From Anisakis pegreffii (Eukaryota > Nematoda > Chromadorea > Rhabditida > Anisakidae), in NCBI GenBank assembly GCA_035041965.1, contig JAPYMA010000193.1, positions 242,049 through 306,048 on the forward strand: a stretch of DNA of 64,000 nucleotides, written 5' to 3'. The number at the start of each line of letters is the position of its first letter. The stretch's first letter is position 1. The translations under genes were made by a program, and so were the position numbers. The notes under the pieces were generated by a model. That model ran no database searches and was not told where the DNA came from. It saw only the letters and a list, made by a program, of their open reading frames with translations. Of this stretch, positions 35,688-48,854 are shown piece after piece.

Positions 35688-36044
35688 GATGATCTATCTG
35701 ACACTCGTGTGAGATTGCAGCCGCCTTGAGGCTATCGAACTAAGTCGAGTACTGACACAAATGCTTTACTCACTCAGTGAACATATAGCTTAACAGTGTA
35801 AACCACATCTCCCACAGATCCCGAAATAGTTCACTTATCCTCCTACCTTCACGCTATCTTCTCATTTACTCTCTCCAAGTAATTACTCTTCTAACTTTTC
35901 TTCTTATGCCTGTATTCTCAAAACATCTGACATTCGCCTAAGCAGGCGTCTATTCGGCTCATTTCTCTCTTGGAATGCCAACGGAATCGGTGACTCCGCC
36001 CTACGAGAATACACATGGAATCAATAGAGTGACCATTGGTAGCG
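35688..36044. promoter_or_regulatory. Shared 5' region of unc-15 (-) and the tandem-C2 gene (+)
   Basis: Only 357 bases separate the paramyosin ATG from the first ATG of the C2-gene reading frame, so both promoters or spliced-leader sites must lie within this stretch or overlap the neighbouring 5' sequences. A TGTCAG about 13 bases before the paramyosin ATG could be a trans-splice acceptor. No TATA-type element was confidently placed. Confidence 0.4.
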
Positions 36045-39000
36045 ATGCATGAGATGTCGGGATATCCGTCGCTGCTGGAGCCGTGTCGTCGTCGGCTTCC
36101 AGCGACTCCATCCAGGAGATCTTCTTCTCCACGAATGCTGCCCACGCCACCTCCTACATCACCAGAATTTCGACCACCTTCATCTTTGCTTGAACGGCGC
36201 CCTTCTGGCCGCAAACTTCCAATGACTCCAACTGTTTCTGACACCGAATGGCCGTTATCCTCTCCAGTGGCTCAACGCAAATTTTCTGAATTGCGTGAAC
36301 CACTTAGTGCATTCATGAATGCACATTCTCCCTTAAGTCATCAACACGTTTCCTCAGATCACTCAGTTTGTACTCCATGCAGCACCAGCGCGCCATCGCG
36401 AAGTTCTTCTGTATCACATTCGATTGAACAGGTGCTTATTTACTTCGAATCTCGAATCATACTGCTTTTCGTTCTGATTCAGCTTCGAGAACCTACGTGC
36501 CTTTTCAATCAGAAAATGAATTCATTTGCAACTCAGTTAGAGCTGAAGCATGATAACTGTTTCAGTTAGCTAGTAAATCGAGTAGTGATACTGAAGATCC
36601 GTCTGCACATGGAATAGATCCAACACTGTATCAAGCGGGTACTGCCACATCTAGTTCAGTGCCTGATATTGCCAACTCTACTGCTGTTCCAACAAGTAGC
36701 TCATGGCCTGAGAGTGAACCTCGGCCCACTGGTTTGGGACTTGTTCATTGCTCCCTTCAACATTTTCCTATTCGCAAGCGTCTTCGCGTTTCAATTCTCA
36801 AAATTGAAGGTACGAACTTAGAATTAAACGTGCTATTGTGGTATCAAATCAAATCATACATCACCCGCAAATCCATTACTTGTTTTTCGCCAGTCATTCA
36901 TACAATCACCATAGCAACTCAATCGTATTTTGTCTAATTATATTTTCAATCTCGTTTTTGTGCTCTTATAACATCCGATCCCTGAAATACGAAATATACA
37001 CAATATCCGCAATGAATATCCGTCTAACTATACTCTCATTAAGCATTTCTTTCAAAATCTTTGCCAACTGCTATTTATTAAAGTGCAGTCATCTCTGAAT
37101 AGGGTTTCAGTTAATATTCGTTTCTAATCTTAGATTTTTAATTTCTTATTGTCCAAATAATTGACAATTTGAAGTTCTCGACTAGAATCCCGCTTCTTCT
37201 ATGACCTTTATGATATTGTAGCAATTTCAATTCAAAAATTCCACACCCACATCTTCTCAACTTTGTTTCCAAAATATTGAAATGGAAGTGAAACGCACGT
37301 CTCTAGTGCACAGCTTCAATCGTTTGTAGTGGAGGGCTTTTCAACTACTTCGAAATCACGTATTGCGAATGAATATTTCGCTCATAGTTTGAAACATTTT
37401 GCATAGGATTTATTTTTATCACTTAATTTGCTCACATGTTCAATTATGGAACACTGTTAGCCTGCTGCGATTCAGGTTTGGCTGGACAATTGAAGCCAGA
37501 ATTGGAAATTCATGCATTCTGCAAAGTGTCCATACTACCTGGAGGGAAATCACAGAATTCGAACGTGAAACGTGGCCGAGACGTAGTCTTTAATCAGGTG
37601 CATATGGGCATTGCCAGTTTTCGAAGTCGAAATTTATTTGTACTTAATTCCATTTCACTTATATATTTTTGCCGAGAATTTATTCGAAGGGCGCCTGATA
37701 TGCTCAAATATGATGTCATTTATATTTGTTTGTTAAATAAGATAGACTATTCAATCTTCGGAAGTGTTTTCTGCCTTAACGCATTGATTCGCCTTTCTAT
37801 AGTGTTCACAGATTGACAAAGTTGTTTTGAGTAAAACGATAGCTCTAATGTTGGATTACGTTACTAAGGGCATAAGAATACATGATGATGGGTCTCATTA
37901 TGGGAGTGAAAAAATAATCGAAAGGAAAAATAACAAAGTTAGCCGAATTAGAATGCAAAAAGACAAACAGCTTTATTTGAGTTGCACAACAATGAACTGC
38001 TCGTTGACTGGATATGAAAAAAGAACAAATTGTTTAGGAATTTTTCTTTGACGGTATCACCAGTGAGGACTTGAACGAGAAATGCCTGAGCATAACAGTG
38101 TGTCATCAATCGATGCAAAAGCTGCAAAAGCATATCATCATCGGTGATCTGTATTTGCCACTCAAGGACCTCAGTGAGTTACGCTCTAAGAAAGAAGTTC
38201 GCGTTATCGAAGAACTTAAGCATCGAATCAATTCTAAAGTAAGCTTTCACCATTAATTAGCTTATCCACTTTTATATTGGCTGCAAAGAATGACGTTTGC
38301 TCAACTTACAACGAATTGTTACTTAAATACTCATTTGCATTTTGTTATTGTCCCAAAAAAAAAAGAGCATCTTTCGAATTCCCAGAGGTACGCCTATAAG
38401 TGTATTATCAACTGGGTGTTGATGAAATGTTCATCAAGCTTTTTATTGGCTATCATCACTCGCCCTTCTTTCAGAAACTCGGCAAGATCCATATAGTAAC
38501 GTGTATCGAAAAGGATGCACGTCGTCTGACCATCACAATAAATAAAGCAGATGATCTGCCTAAAGGTGGCATCACCGGACCGCCAGGTCGGTTGTTTAAT
38601 CGTTCAACATAAGTGTGTTTAGCAATGAGGATATTGATTGTACAACAGATGAGACTAAATTAGAACAGAGTCAAAATATGGAATGATTGATGGATCAGAA
38701 ATTCCTAGGAAACATTCATCAAGTGAAATGAGCATCGCATCACTTGAAAGAAACACTTTAGAACGCAATGCATGCTATCGAATTAGCCGCATTCATAGCT
38801 AATAGAACAGCTATGCGATTGACGCACTGAAATTATCATTCATGTCTATTCCATTGTTCTAAACGCTAGTAATAGCACATTGCCTAAATACCAATTGATT
38901 CATGTATTCGCATCATCTAATCTCCACTTATCTTACCGCACATACATCACAGTGAACAACGAGCTGCTAATCGATCTTTTTGTTTATCGTCATTGATTTG

Positions 39001-40583
39001 GTGCACATGATGACTACTGCATGAAAACACGAATGTGTGAGGTAGCAACAGCACAATAATTTGATGTTGTTTGCAAGTGACGTTGCTTAACAGCGTCGCT
39101 TTTAACTCACCTTTTTGTGGATCAGTTCGGAAAGTAATGCTTATTTATTTCTTCAATGTGGTGATCATCCACTTACAAAAAAATAATGAAAAACAACAAA
39201 AAAATCTGATCAATTCAAAAGTTATTTAAAACTTACAAATAGATGATCACTGAAGCAATGGAATTATCTCAAGCAGTGCAACAAAATCAATCAAACGACT
39301 TAAAATGAGCTCTTTGGGTATTTGATGCGAAAGTTGATTACGTTCAAGGCTGTTAGTTAGCATCCTAGAAGAATAATCATAAGTTGGTTGATATGAGCTT
39401 GTTTTGATCGAGGGAAGCTAGAATTTGATTCACGTGCTACAAACAGATTTAGTGGCTCATTCAAGGTGCATTGCATTCTGCACAGCATAAAATACTTGCA
39501 TGTGCAAATAATTTACCTTCAGATGTATGCGTTCGAATCAAAGTGACCCAAGGCAGCATGTCACAAACGAAACAAAGTCGCGTTCTCAAGAGTACTTGCT
39601 GTGCTGTTTACAAGGAGGCTGTAATGTTTCTGGTGAATACAAAACTGACTGAACTGCAACAAACAAGCATCATGATTTCCGTGCACGACCTTTCCAGGTA
39701 TCTATCTCTTGATTATGATCTTGTTCCGCGGTGATGTTATCAGCTGAAACGAGAAAGCACCAAAGAAGGATGCGTTAAAACGTCGCATTGTGGTCTTTTT
39801 TACCGCTTGTATAGCTTCATCATGTGATCAAACGAAACATATTTGTCTATACTTAAGTTTCATTCACTTATTATCAGCAATGTTATTCTGAATGACCGCT
39901 CGATTATCAAGCAGTGTTTTGAATATATTTTGGAAAGTAAGTGAATGAGATCAGCCAATCCATTACAATAAACGGATTTATAAAGTAATATCAACATTGG
40001 ACTTCACTCTTCATTTTATTTGGAAGTTTCTCATGTATTATTTGTCCATTTGCACGGCTACACTTTATCGAATTTTTGTGTGGCAATAGCCAACAACTCG
40101 CTCCCGAATGAGGCAATTAGTGAATGAATTGAATCGCACTGAATTGGTCAAAATTTTCCGCTGATTTTTAGGATGCTTAACATCATTAATCGTTAGCCTT
40201 ATTTCACTCGTTTTTTGCTGGTGTATAATTCTATTTTCGCGATAGAGTTTTAAATATGAAACGACTAGCTGCCGAATCAATGAATTTGATCGGTGCAGAT
40301 CATCGATGCGATTTGGATTTGCAAGAGCAGTTGTTGAATGAAGTGTTATATATTGAAAATAGATCAGCCACTGGTAGATGATTTTCTTTTTAGAACAACA
40401 ACAGGTGACGATCTAATAGGATCGGCGTTTTTGGGTGTGAATGCTGTGGATAAGTCAGAAGTGGAACAATGGAAGAATACGATTGAACATCAAGGCAAGG
40501 AGTACAAAGGAACGCATCATCTAAAGCCAGCACCTCGTGCTCCTGACGTGCACGTTGCTGAGGCACCGTCTGATTCCGAATAA
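36045..40583 (+). CDS. Tandem C2-domain (synaptotagmin-like) protein
   Basis: Seven exons, all in phase, give 476 aa: 36045-36431, 36566-36809, 37476-37597, 38038-38238, 38475-38586, 39523-39697, 40394-40583. The first 190 residues are Ser/Pro-rich and probably disordered (TPPPTSPEF, RRSSSPRMLPTP). C2A starts near LGLVHCSLQHFPIRKRLRVS and includes FDGITSEDL and IIIGDLYLPL; C2B starts GKIHIVTCIEKDARRLTITI and ends in an acidic tail (EAPSDSE). No transmembrane segment is seen. The C2 order and the linker between them match synaptotagmin-type proteins, but most aspartates of the calcium-binding loops appear replaced (EIHAFCKVSILP in C2A, ADDLPKGGITGPP in C2B), so calcium-independent binding is likely. 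The exact orthologue was not recognised. An in-frame stop at 36030-36032 supports this start unless a 5' exon is missing. Confidence 0.82.
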
Positions 40584-40804
40584 GTGAAACTGATGTGCGT
40601 TGGTTGTGCATTACGCTACTGCCCTAATCAATGCAATAGTTGTTATTGTGCTTTTGTAAGGGCGAAAATAACCAGATGTAAGGGCACTCTTCATCAGCTG
40701 ATCACATTCTCCAGTATTAAAAAATTATTCACGCATTCTTCTCAGCTATGGTAGGCATAAGCGCTTCTCTCGCCTCATTGAGTGTTGCCTTTTCAACATT
40801 ACGC

Positions 40805-40810
40805 AATAAA
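40805..40810 (+). terminator. Poly(A) signal candidate, C2 gene
   Basis: AATAAA lies about 220 bases downstream of the TAA stop of the tandem-C2 gene. Confidence 0.35.
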
Positions 40811-41630
40811 AATTTGTTTAAAAACTCGTTCATCATTTCGTCACCCTTTCGTCTCTTCTCAATTTGTTCACGCATTGAATATTGTCATGACCTTACTTCC
40901 AATAGCATCTTGCTGCTTGCTCTGTGATATTCGACTTAAAAATATGCTGCGCTTTGATTAAGCAATTGACGTTTTAAACAAATACTTCTGCAGTACATTA
41001 CTAGATAGAATATGCCGAAGAATTTGTTTGGTCTATGCTGAAAAGGTGCTATTCGTGCGCGTTTTTCGATTATAATAATTCAGTTGCCGTCAAGTATTTG
41101 ATGATGAGTCATATGTATTTACTAAATGGCGAACGCTAATGATATTAATGAAACTTCTCGGTTTACGCTTTCTAGCAATTAGCGAAGTAAATCGAAACGT
41201 ATATGGACAGTTTCATATGTCAGATCATTTGCTGCTGCCTCGAAATTATCTCTTTTGAATCTAACTTCTGCAAGTGAATGCTGAAAACAGTGGATGGTTG
41301 TTTGATGAGAGGACTGATTGCATAAAGTCTGATGATACATTATGTTTAAATCTTTACCATCAAGTAGCAGTCATTTATAGCACTCGAAAATCATTGCAAA
41401 TCACTCAGACACATCCATCAGAACAAAACATCTCTGGTAAAATGCATTAATGAATAATCATTCAACGTCCATGACTTGTTCGTTGTTCGTCGTCTACTTC
41501 AAAATCTACAGCATTCCCGACGTGTTTCACAAATGTGAATCATCGATCCGTCACCAGTATTTATTAATAGCCATGTCATCATATCTGTTGATTATCCATT
41601 CCACTTTTCCACTTCGTGCGTTATGATTAA
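40811..41630. other. Intergenic stretch before the olfactomedin gene
   Basis: No exon, repeat or RNA gene was recognised. It presumably contains the promoter of the downstream olfactomedin gene. Confidence 0.4.
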
Positions 41631-44600
41631 ATGAGATTATATGAAATAGATGCTGATGATCATATTCAGTATTTATCTTATCGAATAGTTACACTCTCCA
41701 TCATCCTCTTTCTCTTTGTTTCCGTCTCTTTCATTGTTTCTGGTTGCGAATTATTTTATTACGCCATTTATAATCGTGATGAATTCAAAAGAAACATTTA
41801 TCAGATAGTATCGTGACGTTTTCATGCAAAAAATCCACCTGAAACAGTGACTGTTTCTGGGGAGCATTTTGATCTTGCAGTGATAATCTGTAATAGTCAT
41901 TTCGAATTCCTTCACATTTTTGCGGAAGCCTTTTGCAAACGCTTTGGAAAGAAAAAGTTAATGAGAACTGAATAATGATCTGGTATTTCTGAATTTCCTA
42001 GAACTGAGATAGCGACTGTAATTGTACGTGTATACGGATGTTTCAAAAAATTGTTTTTCGGAAAATTAGTGGTTGATGCAGTCATAGTGACAGCTGAACT
42101 TGTACAGTTGCTGTAAATCAATTCAATACATCCTTGAGACAGTCTTTTTCATGAACTGAAAGTGGGAAAGGATGAGGCGCGTAGACTGGTTTACTAAGGG
42201 TCATTTTCGTTAAACGTTTGATTTGGTAAATAGTTCGCGAACATACTCGATGAATAACTTCAGAATGGGCGAGAGAAGTGCTAAAATTGAATGAATATCG
42301 AACAGTGCTACCGAAAAATCACTACAAGTTCGGGAAATGTGGCCACAAATATAAGTGAAGTGTGATAGTGCCTTTGGTTTATGTGTGTTCGTGTTTGTGT
42401 CTGCGTGCATTGAAGTGTTTGCGTTGTGCTCTTGAAATCGATGCTTCATCAATTTCTCTGATGAACACACTCATTTATCTGATTGCTTATGCTAATATCA
42501 ATCATTCAAATCAGGGACTAATAATGAGGAAGAGCATGAACAGCAGTAATATAGGAGACGAGACGTTTCATTATCATATAACAACATACAACCGCTCTCT
42601 CATCATAGAAACGTGCAACGTTCGGATGTAGCTCCATAAAAATCGTTATTATCGTTTTTCAGTAAGCTCCCATTATCTCTTTTCTCAAAGAAATTGTCAT
42701 TTGATGCGTAAACTTTGAAATGAAGATTGCATGTATATGAAAATGAAAGAAGGTTTACCTCGGAAATAACTTTGGATCGGCAAAAGATCCTCTAAGTGGT
42801 AGTCACACGAGAAAAGAAATACGTTTTTTGACTTTATTGGATGTGCATTTGTCTATATTTAACATTCAAAAATTTTAAACTCATGTCTTTATGAACAACC
42901 GTCATGTTTGCATTTTGCTTTATGTGCAAATTGTTGTTTTTTGCTGCGTACGCATTCCTGTCTGTGTTGCTATGTGAAATAATTGATTGCAATCACTTAC
43001 ACTTCTGTTCAGATCTCAGTTTATCTCTGATCTCACTAAAAATGCGTTGATATCATTCCGAGTAATCAACTGAATTATATACATATACAGTACTCTCGAT
43101 ACCTGAACGAATGAATTCATTATATGCAAACGTATATATCATCAATCATGTCATATTTTAGTTGACTGCGCCGCTTGATGTTGTTTGCTTATGCTCGTTG
43201 TTTTCGAAATAACGTTTATGAAAAGTTCTGACAAAAAGCCATTGAGCACAGCTGCTTTCTGCAGTGAAATTCGTTCAGAATAAAACTTAATATACCACAG
43301 TTCATCACTCGGTTTGCTTCGTTTTCAGTGCAACATACATGCACACGAAACGACACAAAATGCAATTTAACATCTCATTATCATTTCCACCAAACTTGCT
43401 TCCTCCTTGCTGTATACTTTTACATACATATATATATATATATATGCTCTCTATCATAATATTTGTGCTTTTATATTCATTCAAAAAATAAATGTTCACA
43501 ATGGTTTTGATTTGGGCGTGCAACTTATTAATAATATGAATGTAATTAGAATAAATCTTCTTTCTGTTGTTCATTCCCGTTACACGCAATATCAAATGAG
43601 CAGTCAAATGTTTCCACTGAAACTGTCCTCAGTTTTCATAATGATTGCACATAAAGATAGACATGCATCCGTTTGAGTTGCTTGCTCATAAATTTTAACC
43701 TCATAAACTTGATTGTTTTGGGATGTAATTACCGAAAACGGCCCTACACAGTGGTGAACGAACGGAAAACAAAAGGGGAGGAGTCGAGGTAATTAGCTCG
43801 GCATGAAATCACTAAACCTAACAATACAGCATAATATATGAACCGCTCGTTGTCAACTGTCTCGATAGTACTGTGTGCTATCATAATTTGTTTCGAAACG
43901 CTGTTTATATTGTGGATTCTCGATGAAAAGGTTTATAAAACATTCATTCATTAACTTTCAATACTTCAAAACTAATCATTATCAGTGCTTGTTCGATGCG
44001 AATCCAAAAACACTGGGGCATCAGCCACGACAAATTGAGTGTCATCAATAGTTAGAATATTCATTAATTTTTTGGAGAGATTCGAATGTGGCGAAAGAAG
44101 AAGACGCTGCAGAGAAGGCTCGTTGACACGAGAGAAGCGATTCTTACGATCGACAGCACATGTCGAAATGCTGGTGCAAAGCGGAGTTGAAGATGGTCAT
44201 GCAGGAGATAAAAGGGATGTTCTGGTGCCGATATATGCAAAATTATCAGTAATGTTTATTGCCAGTTCAGATCAAGCATCACTTCCTCGTCATATCAATC
44301 TCATCTGTTGTTTCTTATGAATCTTATTCTCAGCATCTGTATCCATCCAATCCAGCATGCTTCCCACGAGAATCGCACAAATTCCGCTCGATGATACTTT
44401 TGTTTTGATTCAATCACTCTTTAGTGCTGTCGATCAACAAACTTCTTCATTCAATCTCATCTCTTTGAAAAAGAGCAGTGGCGTCACACATTTGTTTCAG
44501 TGACTCCTCATTCAAAAACGTGACTCGAATCTGGGTTATCTTTTGTCATAATCCTTCAAAAGACACATATAATACCATTTTGGCACAATGATAAAATCTT

Positions 44601-47288
44601 GCTAAGCTTGCTTTCATCACTTATTTCATTGGCTCTACGCATTAATTGAATAATGCATGAGAAACAAAAAATGTTGAATTTTAATAAAGAAAATTCATTG
44701 TTCTCCTCATTCATTTATAAATCTCATCTTTCAGGATAAGTCGTTGAAACTGATTTGCGAAAAGAAATTGAAAACAGAATCACGTGCAAGAGTTATTAAC
44801 AAAAACAAATCGAATCATCAGTCACAACGTTTCCGCTCTGGTTTGCATCTGTTTTTCATTCTCTGACATTTAACAGACTTAAGCAATTGCATCCTTTCTA
44901 TTTGTTCTTCTTTTCACTTCAAATATATAGTGAACAAATAAGTTTGCGTCACAACATGCTATTTGCAATTTTTCAATATTTCGACCCAAACTATTACATT
45001 TTTTTATTTTGTTTGTGTTCAACCATTTATATAGTTTACTAATGCCAAATTTTTGTTGTAAAACTGCATTTCTGCTGAAGTTTATCACACTAGGGCTTTG
45101 CGTAAGGCTAATTTATACCTAGACAGCAAATTCCTTAGATATGATAAGAAAGTAATAATCTGCTATATGGAACAAAAACTAACGTTGTGGGACTGGAGTG
45201 AAAAATTGTTGAAATCGGTAATTGCAAACACTGTTCTATGTGGCTAAATGCATAGTATTTTTAATGCGAAGATATTGAATGCGGTTTGTGTTCAACGTTG
45301 TTTATTTATACTAATATGGCAGGTGTCCGTCAAAATTAAACTTTATTGCTTCAAGTTGCAAGAAAAGAACCACTGAACTGCGCGATATGGCACAACATTG
45401 AAAGATGATATCGCATCAGTCACCAATTTCAAAAAATAAGCTAGATTGAATGACTTTCTAAATTTTGCAATAAATGAGTTTGGGAAGATTTAAAGTGCGT
45501 TGTTTTTAAATTTGGATGCTCGGTCGCTTAACCGAGTTGCTCATGATACAAGCAGATGGTTTCACTGAATCAATATGATTAAGTTTGCTCATTACTTAGT
45601 CATTCGATCTCATTCTTCAACGAACGATATTTATTATTCAATAAAAGCTTGCCTATGCCACATTTTCCACTGGTTAGGCGTCGGTTATTCACCATCCTTA
45701 AATGGTTTTTCTTGAAGTAAGAATGTATCCGAAAGGTTACTTCACAGTAAGATTACATCTTAAATCGCATTTGAACCAGCTAGAGATCTCGAAGTGCGTT
45801 AATTGGTGCAAATTTTGATTAATATTATTGAGTGCCAATTAAGGTTGTGCCCGAATATCTTCGATATCAAATCGAATAGCAATCGCGAAACGTCTTAGTC
45901 CAGTTGGTGGCGTTATTCGACAAGGTGAACGTTGGTTTTTGAGTGAATATGCGTTCGGCTATAGCATTCTAGAATACGCCAATCAGTCGTCACTGAAGCA
46001 TTCGCGTCCTTCACGAGTGCACTGGTTCGAAAATGCACCGCATTTCGATGGTACTGATAACGCGATTTGTGATAGACAATTATTCTACTATTCCAAGTCG
46101 TTGAAGCGTCTTTATGCGCTACGGTTACAGCATTTCAAATCACGCTCATCCTCTTCCTCCTCGTTACCCTCCTCATCACCATTCGATTCAAAATATCCTC
46201 TTCGCAGTATTTCTATTCCACCGTTTAATTCAACACCAAAGGTTAGTAGCACTTATGTACAATATACTGCTCATTTTGCTTGCTTTTAAATTGTTCAACA
46301 TTTTATGCATTACACCTAACTGTGCTATCGTTAAAACTAATCCATGAAACCGTCAATCAAAACAGGAATATTATTTGCGGATTATTTTGGGATAGCAATA
46401 TCCCACCGCGTACATCATTTTGCAGCGAACTGTTATATTATTATAGTTTGTCATTAAACGATCGCCTTTATTGCCATCTGTCATTCTTTCGATCTTAAAC
46501 GTCCTATCTCATCACGCTTTAAGCTCATTTCTCGTAGCTTTACCTCCATTGATTTGTTATTATTGCACAATGTCAATCTCATTATTACAACAACAACTCA
46601 AATATTCTATCTTTCATCTATCAAATAAGCCATTCTTGGAAACACATCAACCATTTTTTTCGTTTATTCCATATTCTTGTAGTGATGCATTACCAATTTC
46701 AGCAAATCCCAACGATCTCATATTCATTCGAAGAAAAACGCCTTAAAAGGGACTGAATCATTTCATATCTATTCACCTCGGAAACTGGAAGGTTCTCAGA
46801 TATATGGTGAATATGTCTGAGAATGATTGAGATTGCTGAGTTTAAACTATTCATTAGTGAAACTATTTTGTTTTGATTTTCAGCCAATGCTTTATGCTCA
46901 TTCACTGTCATTGGTGGATCTGGAGAGCGAATACGGGCATGTATGGGTATTGTATCGGACTGATGCTTTTTTGAAGGTGATCAAATTGGAATGCTCTACA
47001 ATGGTGATCATTCGCCAATGGACACTTCGAGAAATTTACCCCAAAGAACTTGTGAATGCTTTCGTTGCTTGTGGCTTTCTCTATACGATCACTCAAGAAT
47101 CCGATAAGAATGTGATTCATGTAGTTTATGACTTTGATAATGATGTTTACGTGAAACCATCCAAACAAATTGGTCACTGGCGAAGATACGGCATCGGAAC
47201 GCCGTCAAACGCCCAATACGATTCCATTTCGAAAACAATCAACATTTTTGATAGCGGTCTTATACATTCAATTGCCACGAAACAATGA
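41631..47288 (+). CDS. Type II membrane olfactomedin-domain protein (UNC-122/gliomedin-like)
   Basis: Exons that join in phase: 41631-41807, 44078-44248, 44735-44840, 45844-46241, 46884-47288, about 418 aa. Exon 1 has a short N-terminus and one membrane helix (RIVTLSIILFLFVSVSFIVS) typical of a type II protein. Exon 2 has a furin-type site (LTREKR/F) after a basic Cys-containing stretch. The olfactomedin domain starts at GCARISSISNR and continues through NAICDRQLFYY, VWVLYRTD, NAFVACGFLYTI and NAQYDSISKTINIFDSG; both disulphide cysteines (CARISS, VACG) are present. The nematode relative UNC-122 and vertebrate gliomedin share this layout and act at neuromuscular contacts or nodes. No Gly-X-Y collagen run was found, so an exon may be missed in the 2.3-kb first intron. 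A Ser-rich loop interrupts the domain. Exon 2's acceptor is the least certain boundary. Confidence 0.75.
43427..43445. repeat. (TA)n microsatellite
   Basis: A short uninterrupted AT/TA run lies in the first intron of the olfactomedin gene. Confidence 0.8.
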
Positions 47289-47464
47289 GTCATTTCAATT
47301 TGGTCATTCGACCAATTATAAGTACCACTCATCAAATTACTAATCGGATGATATTGTTCCAGTCTTTTTAAATACGTGCTGCCATGGGTTGAAATGTTCA
47401 GCCATTTATATGTGGATGATCTCATTGATGTATTGCTATTTTCAGTAATGTTAATGTTCATTTA

Positions 47465-47470
47465 AATAAA
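47465..47470 (+). terminator. Poly(A) signal candidate, olfactomedin gene
   Basis: AATAAA lies about 177 bases after the TGA stop of the olfactomedin gene, with no closer hexamer seen. Confidence 0.4.
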
Positions 47471-48414
47471 CTAATTGCTTTTGTAACTTGCATCGAACGC
47501 TGATTGTAATAACAACTGACAATGTTTCAGGGAAAATGCCAATCTGGATGGGAATAATGCGCATGAAAGATGAATGTTTATTTTCCGGGGTTGGCGCTGA
47601 ATGTAATGAAAACTTTATTTCTGTCTTCGGTGTTTATTTTCAGTTTAAAAAGCTAACTGACTGAAGATCGATGGTTTAGTTCAGATGAACTTAGTTCAGT
47701 TTAAATGAACAAACGGAGGTACATGTTACTTGAAAGAAACGGAAGAAGCAGAACAAGAAAGCAAATTATTGATGGATGTGGTTAGCGGAGCGTAATCTGA
47801 ATAGGTCTTAAATTATATGCAACGAAATGAAATAAACAATTCACGAAGTGAATAAGCACTGATGAAACAATCACTGAATCAACTATCATCCTCACTGACA
47901 TCACACGAATTCTGGCTTAAAGTAACAAATGTTGAACGAAGATCCATATGAACACATCTAAATGAATGCAGAAAATATTGATTATGTGCCATCTAATTAG
48001 ATATCATATCCGTCCAACCACTCGATTAATGCTCAAATGCCGTCTTTGTCGAAACTGAATCCTCTTCATTTTTTTTTCAACTTTTAAATTTTTCTGACAA
48101 CAACCGTCGCGTATCGAACGTAGGCCTTCTGATCTCATCAGATCTTTAAACGGCAGCGTCACCCCAGTATACAATCGGCCCATTGCACGCTCATTTCGAA
48201 TCTATTTACGTACTTGTCTCCCCTCGATTCACATCATCTGGCTTTTCACTCTAGTCGGCTAACAGCAGCTGAACTGACTGCGTTAACGACAGAGTAGAAA
48301 AATATTGCGAAATGATTATTCGTTGATTATACCCAACTGATGAGCATAGGCAGAGTTAAAGCTTGATGGAATCAAAAACAATCCTTTTGAACAGCTCAAT
48401 TAGAAATCTTCATT

Positions 48415-48854
48415 CACCCCACCCATCCCGCATCCTATTCATCCCATCCATTTCACCCATCCCATCCATTCAATCCATCCACCCATCCCACTCATCCCAC
48501 TCATCACACCCATCCCATCCATTCAATCCATCCACCCATCCCACTCATCACACCCATCCCATTCATTCCATCCATTCCACCCATCCCAATCATCCCACCC
48601 ATCCCATTCATTCCATCCATTCCACCCATCCCAATCATCCCACCCATCCCATTCATTCCATCCATTCCACCCATCCCACCAATTCAATTCATTCCACCTA
48701 TCCCATCCATTCAATCCATCCCACCCATCCCACTCATCACACCCATCCCACTCATCCCACTCATCACACCCATTCCACTCATCACACCCATCCCATCCAT
48801 CCCACCCATACCAACCATCTCATCCATTTTCCATTCTTCCCGTCCATCCATCCA
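48415..48854. repeat. CCCAT-family minisatellite, about 440 bp
   Basis: The plus strand is almost entirely CCCAT, CCATT, CCACC and CATTC pentamers (C/T/A only, no G for long runs). A higher-order unit of about 45 bases (nine pentamers), containing CATTCATTCCATCCATTCCA and CCAATCATCCCA, is repeated nearly exactly around 48535-48680. Because the unit is a multiple of 5 and lacks stops, long Ser/His/Pro/Ile (+) and Trp/Gly/Asp/Met (-) frames arise by composition alone and are not genes. Confidence 0.9.

Noticed and set aside
35918..36244. Minus-strand 108-codon Gly/Arg/Ser-rich ORF
   Set aside because: Antisense shadow of the Ser/Pro-rich first exon of the tandem-C2 gene.
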